A stretch of 64,000 bases of DNA from JBEBGV01 sp040081265 (GCA_040081265.1 JBEBGV010000001.1:1-64000); one strand, 5' to 3'; positions 1 to 7,475 are shown, numbered from the stretch's first letter. The notes: generated by a model from the letters alone, not told the origin. Made by a program: numbers and translations.

Positions 1-257
1 GGGTCGTACCGCGGTCGGGCCGTTGCCGACCGCAGCACGATGCGCAGGAGTTGCGGGTCGCGCTGTGTGGTCCACCGGGCACTGACATACAGCGCGAGAA
101 ACATGAGCAACCCGCCGAAGAGACTGCCGAACAACGTGAACGTGGCGCCGCCGACCACGAGCGCGACGAAGAACAAGCGACGATCGGCACCCCCGATCGT
201 GAGCGGGCGATTGATCGAGGCGTACACGGGCTGCAGGCGAGGCGTGGTCATGACCAT
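1..257 (-). CDS. trbD: VirB3/TrbD-family type IV secretion protein (partial)
   Basis: The gene runs off the left edge, so only about 85 N-terminal residues are visible. They begin MVMTTPRLQPVYASINRP and continue with a hydrophobic stretch (about residues 25-50, rich in F, V, G, L) and a basic segment with W and R. The pattern TPRLQPVYASINRP followed by a membrane hairpin is typical of VirB3/TrbD, an inner-membrane component of conjugative type IV secretion systems. It starts 4 bp after the stop of the VirB2/TrbC gene, which is the usual trbC-trbD order. A second in-frame ATG lies at 251. The start at 257 follows a weak CTGAGG-like ribosome site. The function is known from the family; the reading frame is seen directly. 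Confidence 0.85.
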   Translation of the reverse strand, partial: MVMTTPRLQPVYASINRPLTIGGADRRLFFVALVVGGATFTLFGSLFGGLLMFLALYVSARWTTQRDPQLLRIVLRSATARPRYD

Positions 258-261
258 GGCC

Positions 262-597
262 TCAGGGAAACAACCACGCCATGAAATTCACGGCGCCGAT
301 CGCCATGCCCACGCCAAACACGATGCCGGCGAGCAGTCGCTTCGATCCGCCCTCCCCAAACGCGAACGTCACCCCGCCGACGACGATGGACACCAGGCTC
401 AAGCCGCGCGCGATCGGACCAGTGAAGCTCGTCATCAGCACAGTGACTGCGTTCTCCCAGGGCGAGCCGCCGGCTTGGGCATAGCTGGCGGCTGGTACGA
501 GCACGATCGCGCCGAGCGCAAAGGAGAAGACGCGTCGCCACGCGTGACGGTGTCGAGGCGTATCGGCGGTGGAACAAACGGGGTCAGTCGGCATCAT
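262..597 (-). CDS. trbC: VirB2/TrbC-family conjugative pilin
   Basis: This 111-residue protein has an N-terminal signal-like segment (about residues 22-40, ending ASYAQA, a good signal peptidase site). Two hydrophobic helices follow (about 62-80 and 88-108), joined by a short GEGGSKR turn. That layout is the VirB2/TrbC pilin fold, the building block of the conjugative pilus. The start is the first of two adjacent ATGs; AAGGAG lies 5 bases upstream of it. The stop of the upstream gene overlaps this start (594-597), so the two are translationally coupled, and the VirB3-like gene follows 4 bp downstream. Family assignment is strong. Whether the pilus is functional cannot be seen here because the rest of the trb cluster is outside the window. 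Confidence 0.88.
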   Translation of the reverse strand: MMPTDPVCSTADTPRHRHAWRRVFSFALGAIVLVPAASYAQAGGSPWENAVTVLMTSFTGPIARGLSLVSIVVGGVTFAFGEGGSKRLLAGIVFGVGMAIGAVNFMAWLFP

Positions 598-896
598 GAG
601 CGCTCCTTCGTGTGTAGCGGACAAGTGGCGAGGCGCTGCCACCCCTGCGCGAGCAGCGCGGCTTCGAGGCGGTCGGCGTACGCGACGAGTACCTCGAGAC
701 TCGGTTGGAGGTGCAGCAGGACGAGTTCCTGGTCGAGGACGAGACCGAAGGCGAACCCGAACGAGGTTTCGATCGCGATCCCGCGCAGGTCGTCGGTGGC
801 ACCGCGGACCCGCCAGAGCTCGCGCGGACCCGCGACGAGTGGCGTCCGCGCGGCGTGGTGTGCCTTTGGTAGTGCCGTCGTCGTCATCGCACGCAT
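594..896 (-). CDS. Conserved hypothetical protein upstream of the pilin gene
   Basis: This 100-residue soluble protein has no signal peptide or membrane segment. It has a compact core with alternating hydrophobic residues (about residues 36-70, including FGFAFGLVLDQELVLLHL) followed by an amphipathic helix. I do not recognise a named family. The start ATG at 896 follows GGAGAGGAGAC, a good ribosome site. Its stop overlaps the pilin start by four bases, so it belongs to the transfer operon. In many Trb clusters the position before trbC is held by the TrbB ATPase, but this protein is far too short and has no P-loop. A small accessory or regulatory role in conjugation is inferred from position only. 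Confidence 0.65.
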   Translation of the reverse strand: MRAMTTTALPKAHHAARTPLVAGPRELWRVRGATDDLRGIAIETSFGFAFGLVLDQELVLLHLQPSLEVLVAYADRLEAALLAQGWQRLATCPLHTKERS

Positions 897-1130
897 GGCC
901 GTCTCCTCTCCGTGTGCACGGCATCAGAGCAAACAACGTGACAGGTTCGACGAGTCAGGCACGACCGCCTGCTGCGCGACATGACCCGTGCGGACCAGGT
1001 GTTCGTCCGACCGGCCGGATCGCGTCGATACAGGCCGCAAATGCGTCGGAGGGAGGGTTGCGTGCGTGGAGGACGCGCGTGCGATCGCGGCGTCCACGAC
1101 GAGGTGTCGGTACCCGTCGCGATGCCACGA

Positions 1131-1180
1131 GGGTCAGCGGTGACCCCGGAGGGTCAGACCCTCAGGGTCAGACCTGACCC
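1131..1180. repeat. Nested GGGTCAG palindromes
   Basis: Within 50 bp there are three overlapping or adjacent inverted repeats: GGGTCAgcggTGACCC (1131-1146), AGGGTcagACCCT (1150-1162) and GGGTCAGacCTGACCC (1165-1180). They lie just beyond the 3' end of the sigma-54 activator gene and 235 bp upstream of the 100-residue gene. GGGTCAG-type palindromes of this sort occur as dispersed REP-like elements in many GC-rich genomes; they could also act as a terminator or an operator. No T-run follows. The rest of the 897-1201 gap holds nothing I can support. Confidence 0.55.
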
Positions 1181-1201
1181 CGCGTCACGCTGGGCAGACG
1201 G

Positions 1202-2215
1202 TCACCGCGTGTGGGCGCGCACGCGTAGGCGGCGCTTCAGCGTCGAGAGCGAGATCCCCAGTTCCTCGGCCGCTCGCCGGCGATTGCCGTCATGACGATC
1301 GAGCACGGCGCGGACGTACGCCCGCTCGCGGTCGGCCAGTGGGTGCCGGCCGAGCCTCGTGTCGGCGTTGTCGGCGCCGCGCACCGCATCCGGGAGATCC
1401 TCGACGTCGATATCGGACCCCGTCGCCAGCGCGCAGGCGCGTTCGATGGCGTGCTCAAGCTCCCGAATGTTGCCAGGCCAGAGATAGGCGAGGATCCGCT
1501 CTAGCGCGCGCGGCGTGTAGCGGACGACAGGCCGGTGGAGGCGCGCCGCGGTCATCGCCAGGAGCTCGTGGGCGAGCCCCTGCAAATCATCAGGCCGCTC
1601 TCGGAGGGGCGGCACGTGCAGATCGATCACGCGCAGCCGGTAGTACAGGTCGCGCCGATACCGGTGCTGCGCGACGTCCTCGAGGAGGTCCCGGTTCGTG
1701 GCCGCGATGAGGCGCACATCGACGCGCCTGGCCTTGGTTTCGCCGAGACGGACCACCTCACGCTCTTGAAGCACGCGCAGGAGTCGGACCTGCATGGCCG
1801 GCGAGACCTCCCCGATTTCATCCAGCAGGAGCGTGCCACCCTTCGCCGCCTCGAACACCCCGAGACGGTCGTGCACCGCGCCCGTGAAGGCGCCCCGTGT
1901 GTGCCCGAAGAGCTCGCTTTCGAGGAGGGTGTCGGCGAAGGCGCCGCAGTTGACCGCGACAAACGGCCCGTGCGCGCGAGGCGACGCCTGGTGCAGCCAG
2001 CGCGCCAGGCGCTCTTTGCCGACGCCGCTCTCCCCGGTAATCAACACGGTGGAATCGAGGGGCGCCACGCGCGCCGCGAGAGCCATGACTCGGCTCATGG
2101 CGGGACTTTGTGTCCCCGCTGCCGCCGCGGCGTCCGCGACCGGGAGGGGCGCGGTGAGGATCTGGAGGCTCGTGGCGAGGAGACGGAACACGCGGGAATG
2201 ATCGTCAGCAGGCAC
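1202..2215 (-). CDS. Sigma-54-dependent transcriptional activator (AAA+ and Fis-type HTH)
   Basis: This enhancer-binding protein remodels sigma-54 RNA polymerase using ATP. From a GTG start at 2215 (337 residues) it has a short, alanine-rich N-terminus with no receiver, GAF or PAS domain. The AAA+ core carries Walker A (GESGVGKE, about residues 61-68), the sigma-54 contact loop GAFTGA (about 108-113) and Walker B LLLDEIGE (about 129-136). An arginine-finger region and a C-terminal Fis-type helix-turn-helix (NRRRAAEELGISLSTLKRR) follow. AAAGGTGAG lies just upstream of this GTG; an alternative GTG at 2290 would add 25 low-complexity residues. Lacking a sensor domain, it is probably controlled by its own level or by another protein. 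It sits between the RadC-like gene and the conjugation genes on the same strand, so control of transfer genes is a reasonable inference. Confidence 0.85.
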   Translation of the reverse strand: MPADDHSRVFRLLATSLQILTAPLPVADAAAAAGTQSPAMSRVMALAARVAPLDSTVLITGESGVGKERLARWLHQASPRAHGPFVAVNCGAFADTLLESELFGHTRGAFTGAVHDRLGVFEAAKGGTLLLDEIGEVSPAMQVRLLRVLQEREVVRLGETKARRVDVRLIAATNRDLLEDVAQHRYRRDLYYRLRVIDLHVPPLRERPDDLQGLAHELLAMTAARLHRPVVRYTPRALERILAYLWPGNIRELEHAIERACALATGSDIDVEDLPDAVRGADNADTRLGRHPLADRERAYVRAVLDRHDGNRRRAAEELGISLSTLKRRLRVRAHTR

Positions 2216-2610
2216 GGGGGACTCACCTTTGGCGGACGCGGACTCGTGAACCGATCGTGTCGAGAGGGGCGCCGCGTACGGCGGACACACCGACGCGTGG
2301 CTTCCCTAGCAAGATCCGTGACGGGCCACGACGCGCGCGACACACCCAAGGGTGACTGCACACAAACCAGGCTGGCGATGACAATGGTCCGAATCGAGGA
2401 GGTTGCGATCATCCGCGGCGCGTCCCGTCCGAGCTGCCGGCGGGTAGGGTTCGGCCGGTCTCGTCGACGCGCTGGGTAGTCCGTGCCCACGCGGTGGCAG
2501 TGTGCATGAACTGCGTACCTCGCATGCGGGAGAAGCGCGCGTTTGTAGAAGCAGCTCACCACGGCCGCCAACGTGCGCTGATGGTCCGGAACACCGACCC
2601 TCGGGAGACA
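2216..2610. other. Gap without a supported gene
   Basis: Reading frames here have no recognisable domain and mostly mirror each other on the two strands. I see no clear -24/-12 sigma-54 promoter, tRNA or long repeat. It separates the RadC-like gene from the sigma-54 activator gene. Confidence 0.4.
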
Positions 2611-3072
2611 TCAGAGACACCCGCGTTCCTGCAAGCTCACGTAGCCTTCGTCGGCCACGATGATGTGGTCCAACACGTCGATGCCGAGCAGCTTTCCCGC
2701 GGACGCGAGACGCCGAGTGAGGGTGAGGTCGTCTGGGCTTGGCGTGGGGTCGCCGCTTGGATGCGAGTGACAGAGAATCACGGCGGCGGCGTTCGCGAGG
2801 ATGGCTGCCTTGAACACCTCGCGCGGCGTCACAAGCACGGTGTCGAGCGTCCCCCGCCCCACCTCGTGGTAGGCGAGCACATGATGGCGCGTGTTGAGCA
2901 AGAGCACGGCGAACACTTCCGAGGGTTCGTGCTGCAGGAGCCGCAGGAGGACTTCCGCCGACTCGCGCGGCGTCCTGAGCGCCTGTCCAATCAGGACCGG
3001 GCGGCCGTCGTCATCCTTCTTCACCGCGTAGCGAACCGTGAGCTCTCGTAGGCGTATCGTCTCTGTCGGCAT
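2611..3072 (-). CDS. RadC-like JAB/MPN domain protein
   Basis: This 153-residue protein is the JAB (MPN+) domain typical of the short RadC proteins on plasmids and ICEs. The zinc site is complete: HSHPSGDPTPSPDD at residues 102-115 gives the H-x-H and S-x2-D of the JAMM motif, and a conserved glutamate precedes it near residue 49. The N-terminal helix-hairpin-helix part of long chromosomal RadC is absent, as is normal for mobile-element versions. The start ATG at 3072 follows GGAGG with an 8-base spacer. The biochemical role of this family remains uncertain, and a DNA repair role for RadC is disputed. Upstream lies structured element A (3098-3273), shared with two other genes in this region. 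Confidence 0.88.
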   Translation of the reverse strand: MPTETIRLRELTVRYAVKKDDDGRPVLIGQALRTPRESAEVLLRLLQHEPSEVFAVLLLNTRHHVLAYHEVGRGTLDTVLVTPREVFKAAILANAAAVILCHSHPSGDPTPSPDDLTLTRRLASAGKLLGIDVLDHIIVADEGYVSLQERGCL

Positions 3073-3097
3073 GAGCGTGTCCTCCGTGTGTGCGTTG

Positions 3098-3273
3098 GGG
3101 TTCCTTCGTGGCCGTGAGGAACCCGACACGCGCACGGACGGGACACGAGCGACGTGACGGACCGACGAGGGCGTGGCGAGCGAGCAGCGGCCGTGCGCAG
3201 GTCCGCCTGGCACGGGCCCACTCGGGCGAACCGCTGCGTCGCCACGCCTGTCCGCCTCAGGCGGCGACGGTCC
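3098..3273 (-). promoter_or_regulatory. Structured upstream element A (RadC-like gene)
   Basis: Beginning 25 bp before the start codon is a perfect 8-bp inverted repeat, GGGTTCCT (3098-3105) and AGGAACCC (3117-3124). Then comes a branched structure. Its outer stem is GGACCG (3159-3164) with CGGTCC (3268-3273). A second stem pairs GGCGTGGCGA (3170-3179) with TCGCCACGCC (3239-3248) and continues as GCAGCGG (3184-3190) with CCGCTGC (3231-3237). Inner hairpins are GGCCGTGC (3189-3196)/GCACGG (3210-3215) and CCGCC-tca-GGCGG (about 3252-3264). The same layout recurs before the SpoVG-like and DUF3768 genes. It could be a single-stranded-DNA promoter, a regulatory RNA leader or a protein-binding site; the sequence alone does not decide. 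Confidence 0.7.
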
Positions 3274-3501
3274 GGCACATCGCGTTCACAAGACAGAGAC
3301 CAGACACGCAGCGGGAGGGATGGACGACGCGTGGTCTGCGAGGAGGACGGTCGAACCGGATTGTTCACCTCGGGCCTGACAAGCGCGCGCGAAATCCCGC
3401 TGGCTCACCCTCTCGGCTGTCCTCGGGTATCAATGTCCTCGGACTGTCGATGGCACACGCGTGGTCGCGGGCATGGCATCGCGACGTTGCGCGGCGTCTC
3501 C

Positions 3502-3540
3502 TTCAAGGGACTAGTTCAAGGGACGACTTCACGGGACGTC
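3502..3540. repeat. Three tandem 13-bp direct repeats
   Basis: TTCAAGGGAC begins at 3502 and 3515, and TTCACGGGAC at 3528, each followed by three variable bases, giving an exact 13-bp period. This is iteron-like. It directly precedes the phased palindromes at 3546-3696. Confidence 0.8.
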
Positions 3541-3545
3541 TTAGT

Positions 3546-3696
3546 AGCTCACCCTGACCACCCCCCCAGCTCACGGTGAACTGGGGGAACAGCTCAGGGT
3601 GAGCTGGGTAGACAGCTCACAGTGAGCCACTGCCGTGGTTGCAGGGTGTTGTGACGATGGCAACCGTGCCCCTGTCTTCCTAGCTCAGGGTGAGCT
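3546..3696. repeat. Five phased AGCTCA-N3-TGAGCT palindromes
   Basis: Near-palindromes of the form AGCTCA-N3-TGAGCT start at 3546, 3568, 3591, 3614 and 3682; those at 3591 and 3682 are perfect. Spacings are 22, 23, 23 and 68 bp (68 is three times 22.7), so all sites lie on the same face of the helix at about two-turn steps. A protein binding cooperatively to such an array is expected, as at plasmid origins, partition sites or multi-operator promoters. The rest of the 3274-3828 gap has no supported gene. Confidence 0.8.
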
Positions 3697-3828
3697 GGGT
3701 AGGCACGCGACCGCCCGCAGAGGCGCCTGTTCGAGGCGGGTTCTCCGTTCCAGGAACAGGCTGGCACGTGGTCATGCTGAGCGCAGCACGACGGGGCCCC
3801 GAAGGACTCCGTCGCGCTGACTGGTCGC

Positions 3829-4158
3829 CTACGCGTCGGCGGCCAGCGACTGCTCGTACTCAGCGTAGGCCTCCAGGATTCGATCACGCACCGAATGCTG
3901 TGCCGTCGCATCGGCGACTGGACGCAACAGCGCGAAGCTGCGGCGCTCGCCGTTCACGCTGTACTGTCGCGCCGGGAAGGTCACGTTCCGACCGGTCGGG
4001 CCGCGGCGTTCCCAGATCGCGAACCCGATCAGCTTGAGACCCGCGAGTGGACCGTCGACGAAGTGGAGTTCCGCGTCGGCGAGCTTGCCGGCCGGGCTGC
4101 TCGTGTCGTTCGCGGTGATCTTGACGGTGACGGTGTCGGCCTGGATGGTGGTCTGCAT
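3829..4158 (-). CDS. Conserved hypothetical protein with SpoVG-like features
   Basis: This is a 109-residue soluble protein. After a short N-terminal strand region (residues 1-20), it has the pattern AELHFVDGPLAGLKLIGF, then VTFPARQYSVNGERRSFALLRP, ending in a helix DRILEAYAEYEQ. The order of strands, the FPAR segment and the terminal helix recall SpoVG-type nucleic-acid-binding proteins found on plasmids and phages. The resemblance is by eye and not certain. The start ATG at 4158 follows AGGAG. It carries upstream element B (4175-4336), the same kind of structure as at the RadC-like and DUF3768 genes, so it is probably co-regulated with them as an early or accessory gene of the conjugative element. 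Confidence 0.7.
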   Translation of the reverse strand: MQTTIQADTVTVKITANDTSSPAGKLADAELHFVDGPLAGLKLIGFAIWERRGPTGRNVTFPARQYSVNGERRSFALLRPVADATAQHSVRDRILEAYAEYEQSLAADA

Positions 4159-4174
4159 GGTGCTGCTCCTCTTG

Positions 4175-4336
4175 GGAACCGTGATTGGTTCCTTCGCGAG
4201 AAGACAGGAACCATCACGCGTCCCGGGAAGGACAGAAGCGGCGCCCACAGCGCCCGCGGTCACTGGCGGCCGCACCCAGCGTGCCCAGGTTCCCTGGCAC
4301 GCCGTCTACGCGGCCTGCTGGGTGCAGCCAGTGACC
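4175..4336 (-). promoter_or_regulatory. Structured upstream element B (SpoVG-like gene)
   Basis: GGAACC (4175-4180) pairs with GGTTCC (4187-4192). An overlapping perfect repeat pairs TGGTTCCT (4186-4193) with AGGAACCA (4206-4213). Further upstream a 79-bp cruciform pairs GGTCACTGGC (4258-4267) with GCCAGTGACC (4327-4336) and GCACCCAGC (4272-4280) with GCTGGGTGC (4317-4325). It encloses a hairpin, GTGCCCAGG/CCCTGGCAC (4281-4300). The layout matches elements A and C. The remaining gap to 4552 shows nothing else. Confidence 0.72.
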
Positions 4337-4552
4337 GAAAACGGGCGCCGTGGGGGCCGCGGACCCAATGACCACCCGACCGGCGACACCCCTGTTGAGA
4401 CCGCGTCCACACGACGACAGGGCACCTCGGAGCGCGGAACAGAACTCGACAGACTCGGATGTGAGAAGGCTTAGTGCGTCTGGGCCAGCGCCCGATGCGA
4501 TAGCGCCTGACGGACGCGCGGCGTGACTACTGCTGCGTTGAACGCGGAAGGC

Positions 4553-4723
4553 CTAGACGCCAGCGTGCTTGAGTAACACGAGCAGTAATCGAACGCCGAT
4601 CGCCAGCGCACCAAAGCCAAAGACGAGCAAGGCGAGGCCCCCAAGGGCAGCGAAGGGCCCGAGGCACACCCAGGCGATGACACGAAGCAGGGAGGGGGAT
4701 CGTGAGGCTGTGGACATCGACAT
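4553..4723 (-). CDS. Small membrane protein, hypothetical
   Basis: This 56-residue protein is mostly one or two membrane helices (about residues 13-33 and 34-50, rich in L, A, G, V, F), with a basic end LLKHAGV. I recognise no family. ATGs at 4723 and 4717 are both possible starts; no strong ribosome site is present, so the start is uncertain. It lies on the same strand as the neighbouring element genes. It could be a small accessory protein of the conjugative element. Confidence 0.4.
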   Translation of the reverse strand: MSMSTASRSPSLLRVIAWVCLGPFAALGGLALLVFGFGALAIGVRLLLVLLKHAGV

Positions 4724-4860
4724 CACCACGCCGAGTCGTCCGTCACGACCGTGAGAAGTCGCACGCCACAACTCGATGCCCAACATCCTACACCCGACCA
4801 GCGCGCAGGCACACACCACGACGCGGGCGAGCGTTCGTGGCGTGTCATCGAAGTCCCCAA

Positions 4861-4989
4861 TCAGAGTGAGGGTGCCGCGGACGCGTCGCCTTCGATCGCC
4901 TGGAGAATCACCGACGCCGTCCGCTGGATGCGCGTGAGGGACTGCGCGAGCGCCTCGCGGTCGCCGCGATACAGATGGATGTAGTCGCG
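4861..4989 (-). pseudogene. 3' remnant of an unknown gene (copy 1)
   Basis: A 42-residue tail containing YRGDREALAQSLTRIQRT is open from an in-frame stop at 4990 to the stop at 4861. Two further, shorter copies of the same tail (YRGDREALSGSLDRIQRA...) occur at 8121-8213 and 7440-7484. The fragment begins exactly where the TTATGTGG repeat cluster starts, so the parent gene was probably cut there by a recombination event. The parent family is not recognised. Confidence 0.6.
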
Positions 4990-5101
4990 TTAATGTGGAC
5001 AGCCACATAAGATGATTTGTGTGGCGGTCGCAGTTATGTGGCGGCGAGCGACTTCATGGCCGGAATCACGTGCCCATGCCACCCTCGACGCCACATAACT
5101 G
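4990..5101. repeat. TTATGTGGC inverted-repeat cluster
   Basis: Five versions of TTATGTGGCGG lie within 112 bp. TAATGTGG (4991-4998) faces CCACATAA (5003-5010) across four bases. TTTGTGTGGCGG lies near 5016-5027. A perfect 13-bp inverted repeat pairs CAGTTATGTGGCG (5031-5043) with CGCCACATAACTG (5089-5101). Paired short arms around small spacers are what tyrosine-recombinase core sites look like. It sits at the broken end of the copy-1 gene remnant. Confidence 0.6.
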
Positions 5102-5475
5102 ATCCGCTACAGGCTCCGGACAAAGACCAGGAGGTCTTCCAGGTCTCCTGGCACGACCAGCAACGCCGGTGTCTCCGTGCGGGCTGCTGGTCGAGGACGG
5201 GCGACGTCCGCTAAGCGAACGCACACAGACCAACCCGTTCGGCACCTTCGCCAGTCAGCTGACCCGTCGCGACACGCTGGGTCAGGCAAACGGGCCGAAG
5301 AAGTTCAGCGGCAGCAGGAATCACGACGCGAACCTGAGACGACGACCGGTGAGGATCGGGACGTCCGCGTCATCCGTCCGGAACGCCATCGCGGTGCCCT
5401 GCGCTTGGAAATCAGAATTGCTGACTGGCGCCGGTGCCGACCACAAACGTCGTCGGTTTGCTGATGATCGTCGAT
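5102..5475. other. Gap without a supported gene
   Basis: Short frames exist on both strands, but none shows a domain, a ribosome site or family-like composition. This may be debris from a past insertion. Confidence 0.4.
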
Positions 5476-6372
5476 TCAATAAATCGGCGGCGTTGAGGTC
5501 ATCGTCGATGGCCGCACGCAGATGTTGAGCGCGGGCGCATGGGCTGACACCAAATCATGCAAGGCTTCAAGGAACGATGCGTTTGCGTCGGGATGGGCGA
5601 TGACGGAACTCAGAACGGTCTCAGGGTCCCAGTTGACCGAGTAGCCCAGCGCGGGGAGCTCCTCGCCGTCTTCAATATAGTCGACCACGCGGACCTCTTC
5701 CTCGTAACCGAACCACGATTGCTTTCTGAAGACCATCTCATCGACGGAAGGGGTGACATTCGCGCGCGGCTGCTCATAGGAGACCGAGGACGTCGCAAAG
5801 CGTGGGACCGAGGTCGCGACTCGGTCAAAAGTCGATTCGATCGCGACGCCTTCGGCTGGCGGACAATAGACTTGCCAAAGGGCATGTGACTCTGAGCCGG
5901 TCGCGCTCCAGCAACTCACGAAGGTTCTGCGCTGGCGATCCTTCACGATCCTCGTAGTTCGCTCGATTGCGCCCTCTCGCGGTCGATGGTCGTCGACCGG
6001 CTGCAGAGGATGTCGGCTAATCAGGAATTTGAGCTGCTCGTGCGTTAGATTGCACTCCCACCGGTCGCCCAGGTTGTCCGACCTCGTGAGCCACAATTGC
6101 TTCGTCTGAAGCATCCAGGCGAATCGGCTAAAACTCAGGTACCGTCGCAGCGTCGTCGTTCGCCCTCTGTTTAGATGCCGCTTCGTCGACACGAACGCGA
6201 GCCAACTGCTCCCGGACTCCGGGTCGTTCCCCGCGTTGCAGGCCGAGCACTGGGATCCCTTAGGGTGAAAACAGCCCTCGTGCAGATATGGACGATCTAG
6301 ATGTTTCTCGCACACCCAGCGCATGTCCTCGCAACGTCGACAGGCGGGCTGAGCCGTACCCCGGTCCTTCAT
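5476..6372 (-). CDS. DUF2971-type protein with N-terminal cysteine cluster
   Basis: This is a 298-residue protein. Residues 11-50 hold a C-x2-C ... C-x2-H-like cluster (CRRCEDMRWVCEKH, then CFHPKGSQCSACN), probably a zinc site. The rest fits DUF2971: an RYLSFSRFAWMLQTKQLWLT-type start, WECNLTHEQ, FVSCWSATGSESHALWQVY, a K-rich step, and WFGYEEEVRVVDY. The ATG at 6372 is chosen because it begins the cysteine cluster; about 61 further codons upstream have poor composition. DUF2971 proteins are scattered through accessory regions and are suspected defence components, but the function is unknown. A truncated second DUF2971 gene lies at 7314-7475. Confidence 0.75.
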   Translation of the reverse strand: MKDRGTAQPACRRCEDMRWVCEKHLDRPYLHEGCFHPKGSQCSACNAGNDPESGSSWLAFVSTKRHLNRGRTTTLRRYLSFSRFAWMLQTKQLWLTRSDNLGDRWECNLTHEQLKFLISRHPLQPVDDHRPREGAIERTTRIVKDRQRRTFVSCWSATGSESHALWQVYCPPAEGVAIESTFDRVATSVPRFATSSVSYEQPRANVTPSVDEMVFRKQSWFGYEEEVRVVDYIEDGEELPALGYSVNWDPETVLSSVIAHPDANASFLEALHDLVSAHAPALNICVRPSTMTSTPPIY

Positions 6373-6646
6373 GCTCGTGCTTTCTCCGCGCTGGCTGCCG
6401 TCGTGTCGCCCACCCACCCCGCCTTGTTCACGAGCGGCGCGTCGACTATCGCACCTGTGAAAGGCGAGTCTGGGAAGTCGACGAAATAGTCGGCGACATT
6501 TAAGGAGTTGGCCACGAATCAAGTCTAAGGGCCTGGCGGGACTCTTGTGAAGCATGCACGGTCCGAAGCCCGTTCGCGACCGTATCGACGCTCGCTCGCG
6601 CTATCATGACGACCGCGCGGTAGTGACGTGCCAGAACGAGCCCACT

Positions 6647-7306
6647 GTGAAGCTGCAATACCTCGGCGATTCGAAGGACAGTTTCAAGTGGGACTACCAC
6701 GACTACTTGGCGTCCGAGCTGAAGTTTCCGTGGCTCAACGTTGCGTTGATGCTGACCCCGGACGACGGCGGCAACGACGGCAAGACGAAAGCCGAGTGGT
6801 TTCCGGCGAGAACACCAGTCCTGAGATTCTGCCGTGACCTTCAGAGCAACAGGACGATTGAGCGAATTAAGACCTTACCTCGGAACACCGGCGGTGCCTA
6901 CGAGGTGACGCTACACAAGGACGGCCGCCACCTGACGAACAGGGCCGAGTATTTTTCCGGCTTTGATTCGAGCCGCGAGCAGATTGTGTTTCTCGACCCG
7001 GACAACGGCTTCGAGCCCGAGAAGTCGTGCGACGACAAGCACGTGAGCTACCGTGACGTGGCCGCGCTCCTGGGGCAACTCTCAGAGACCTCCATTGTTT
7101 CGGCCTTCCATCATTTCCGACGAGTGTCGTTCCCTGACGATTTCGCCCGAATCCGAGAACGTCTGGGCGCAGGGTGTCATTCAACCGCCATCTATTGGCA
7201 CTCGCTGATGTTCGTGGCCATCGGAAAGTCGGAACGGTCCATCCAAGCGGTGAGAACAGCCAATACGGCATATGCGAAGCGATGTCCGGTCAAGGTCGTC
7301 GGCTAG
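6647..7306 (+). CDS. Conserved hypothetical protein paired with DUF2971
   Basis: About 219 residues from GTG at 6647 (VKLQYLGDSKDSFKWDYHDY); an ATG at 6554 would add 31 residues of weaker composition. Motifs include the opening LGDSKDSFKWDYHD, a central IVFLDPDNGFEP (a strand ending in acidic residues, as in nucleotide- or SAM-binding folds) and a C-terminal TAIYWHSLMFVAIG. I do not recognise a named family; a Rossmann-like fold is only a guess. The truncated DUF2971 gene follows 7 bp later on the same strand, so the two formed an operon. It is divergent from the intact DUF2971 gene. Confidence 0.65.
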   Translation: MKLQYLGDSKDSFKWDYHDYLASELKFPWLNVALMLTPDDGGNDGKTKAEWFPARTPVLRFCRDLQSNRTIERIKTLPRNTGGAYEVTLHKDGRHLTNRAEYFSGFDSSREQIVFLDPDNGFEPEKSCDDKHVSYRDVAALLGQLSETSIVSAFHHFRRVSFPDDFARIRERLGAGCHSTAIYWHSLMFVAIGKSERSIQAVRTANTAYAKRCPVKVVG

Positions 7307-7313
7307 GGCAGCC

Positions 7314-7475
7314 ATGAGCAGCTACCTCAATCTTTCGCCACAAGACCTAGACATCCACGTCTACCGTGTCATTCCTCTGACGCGCCTTTACCAGTTGTTC
7401 GAGACGCGCACGAACGTGCTCGTCAGCCCAACAGGATCGCTATCCACCGACGCTGACGGCCTTCAGAATGACTGA
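7314..7475 (+). pseudogene. Truncated DUF2971 N-terminus
   Basis: The first ~40 residues (MSSYLNLSPQDLDIHVYRVI, then a LYQLFETRTNVLVSP-type segment) match the start of DUF2971 proteins. The frame then runs into the copy-3 gene remnant (on the other strand) and stops after 53 residues. The break is at about 7438, the edge of a 44-bp repeat shared with 8119-8163. The gene lost its 3' part by recombination at that repeat. Confidence 0.7.

Noticed and set aside
5107..5464. ORFs on both strands after the TTATGTGGC cluster
   Set aside because: No domain, ribosome site or plausible composition; probably shadows or debris.
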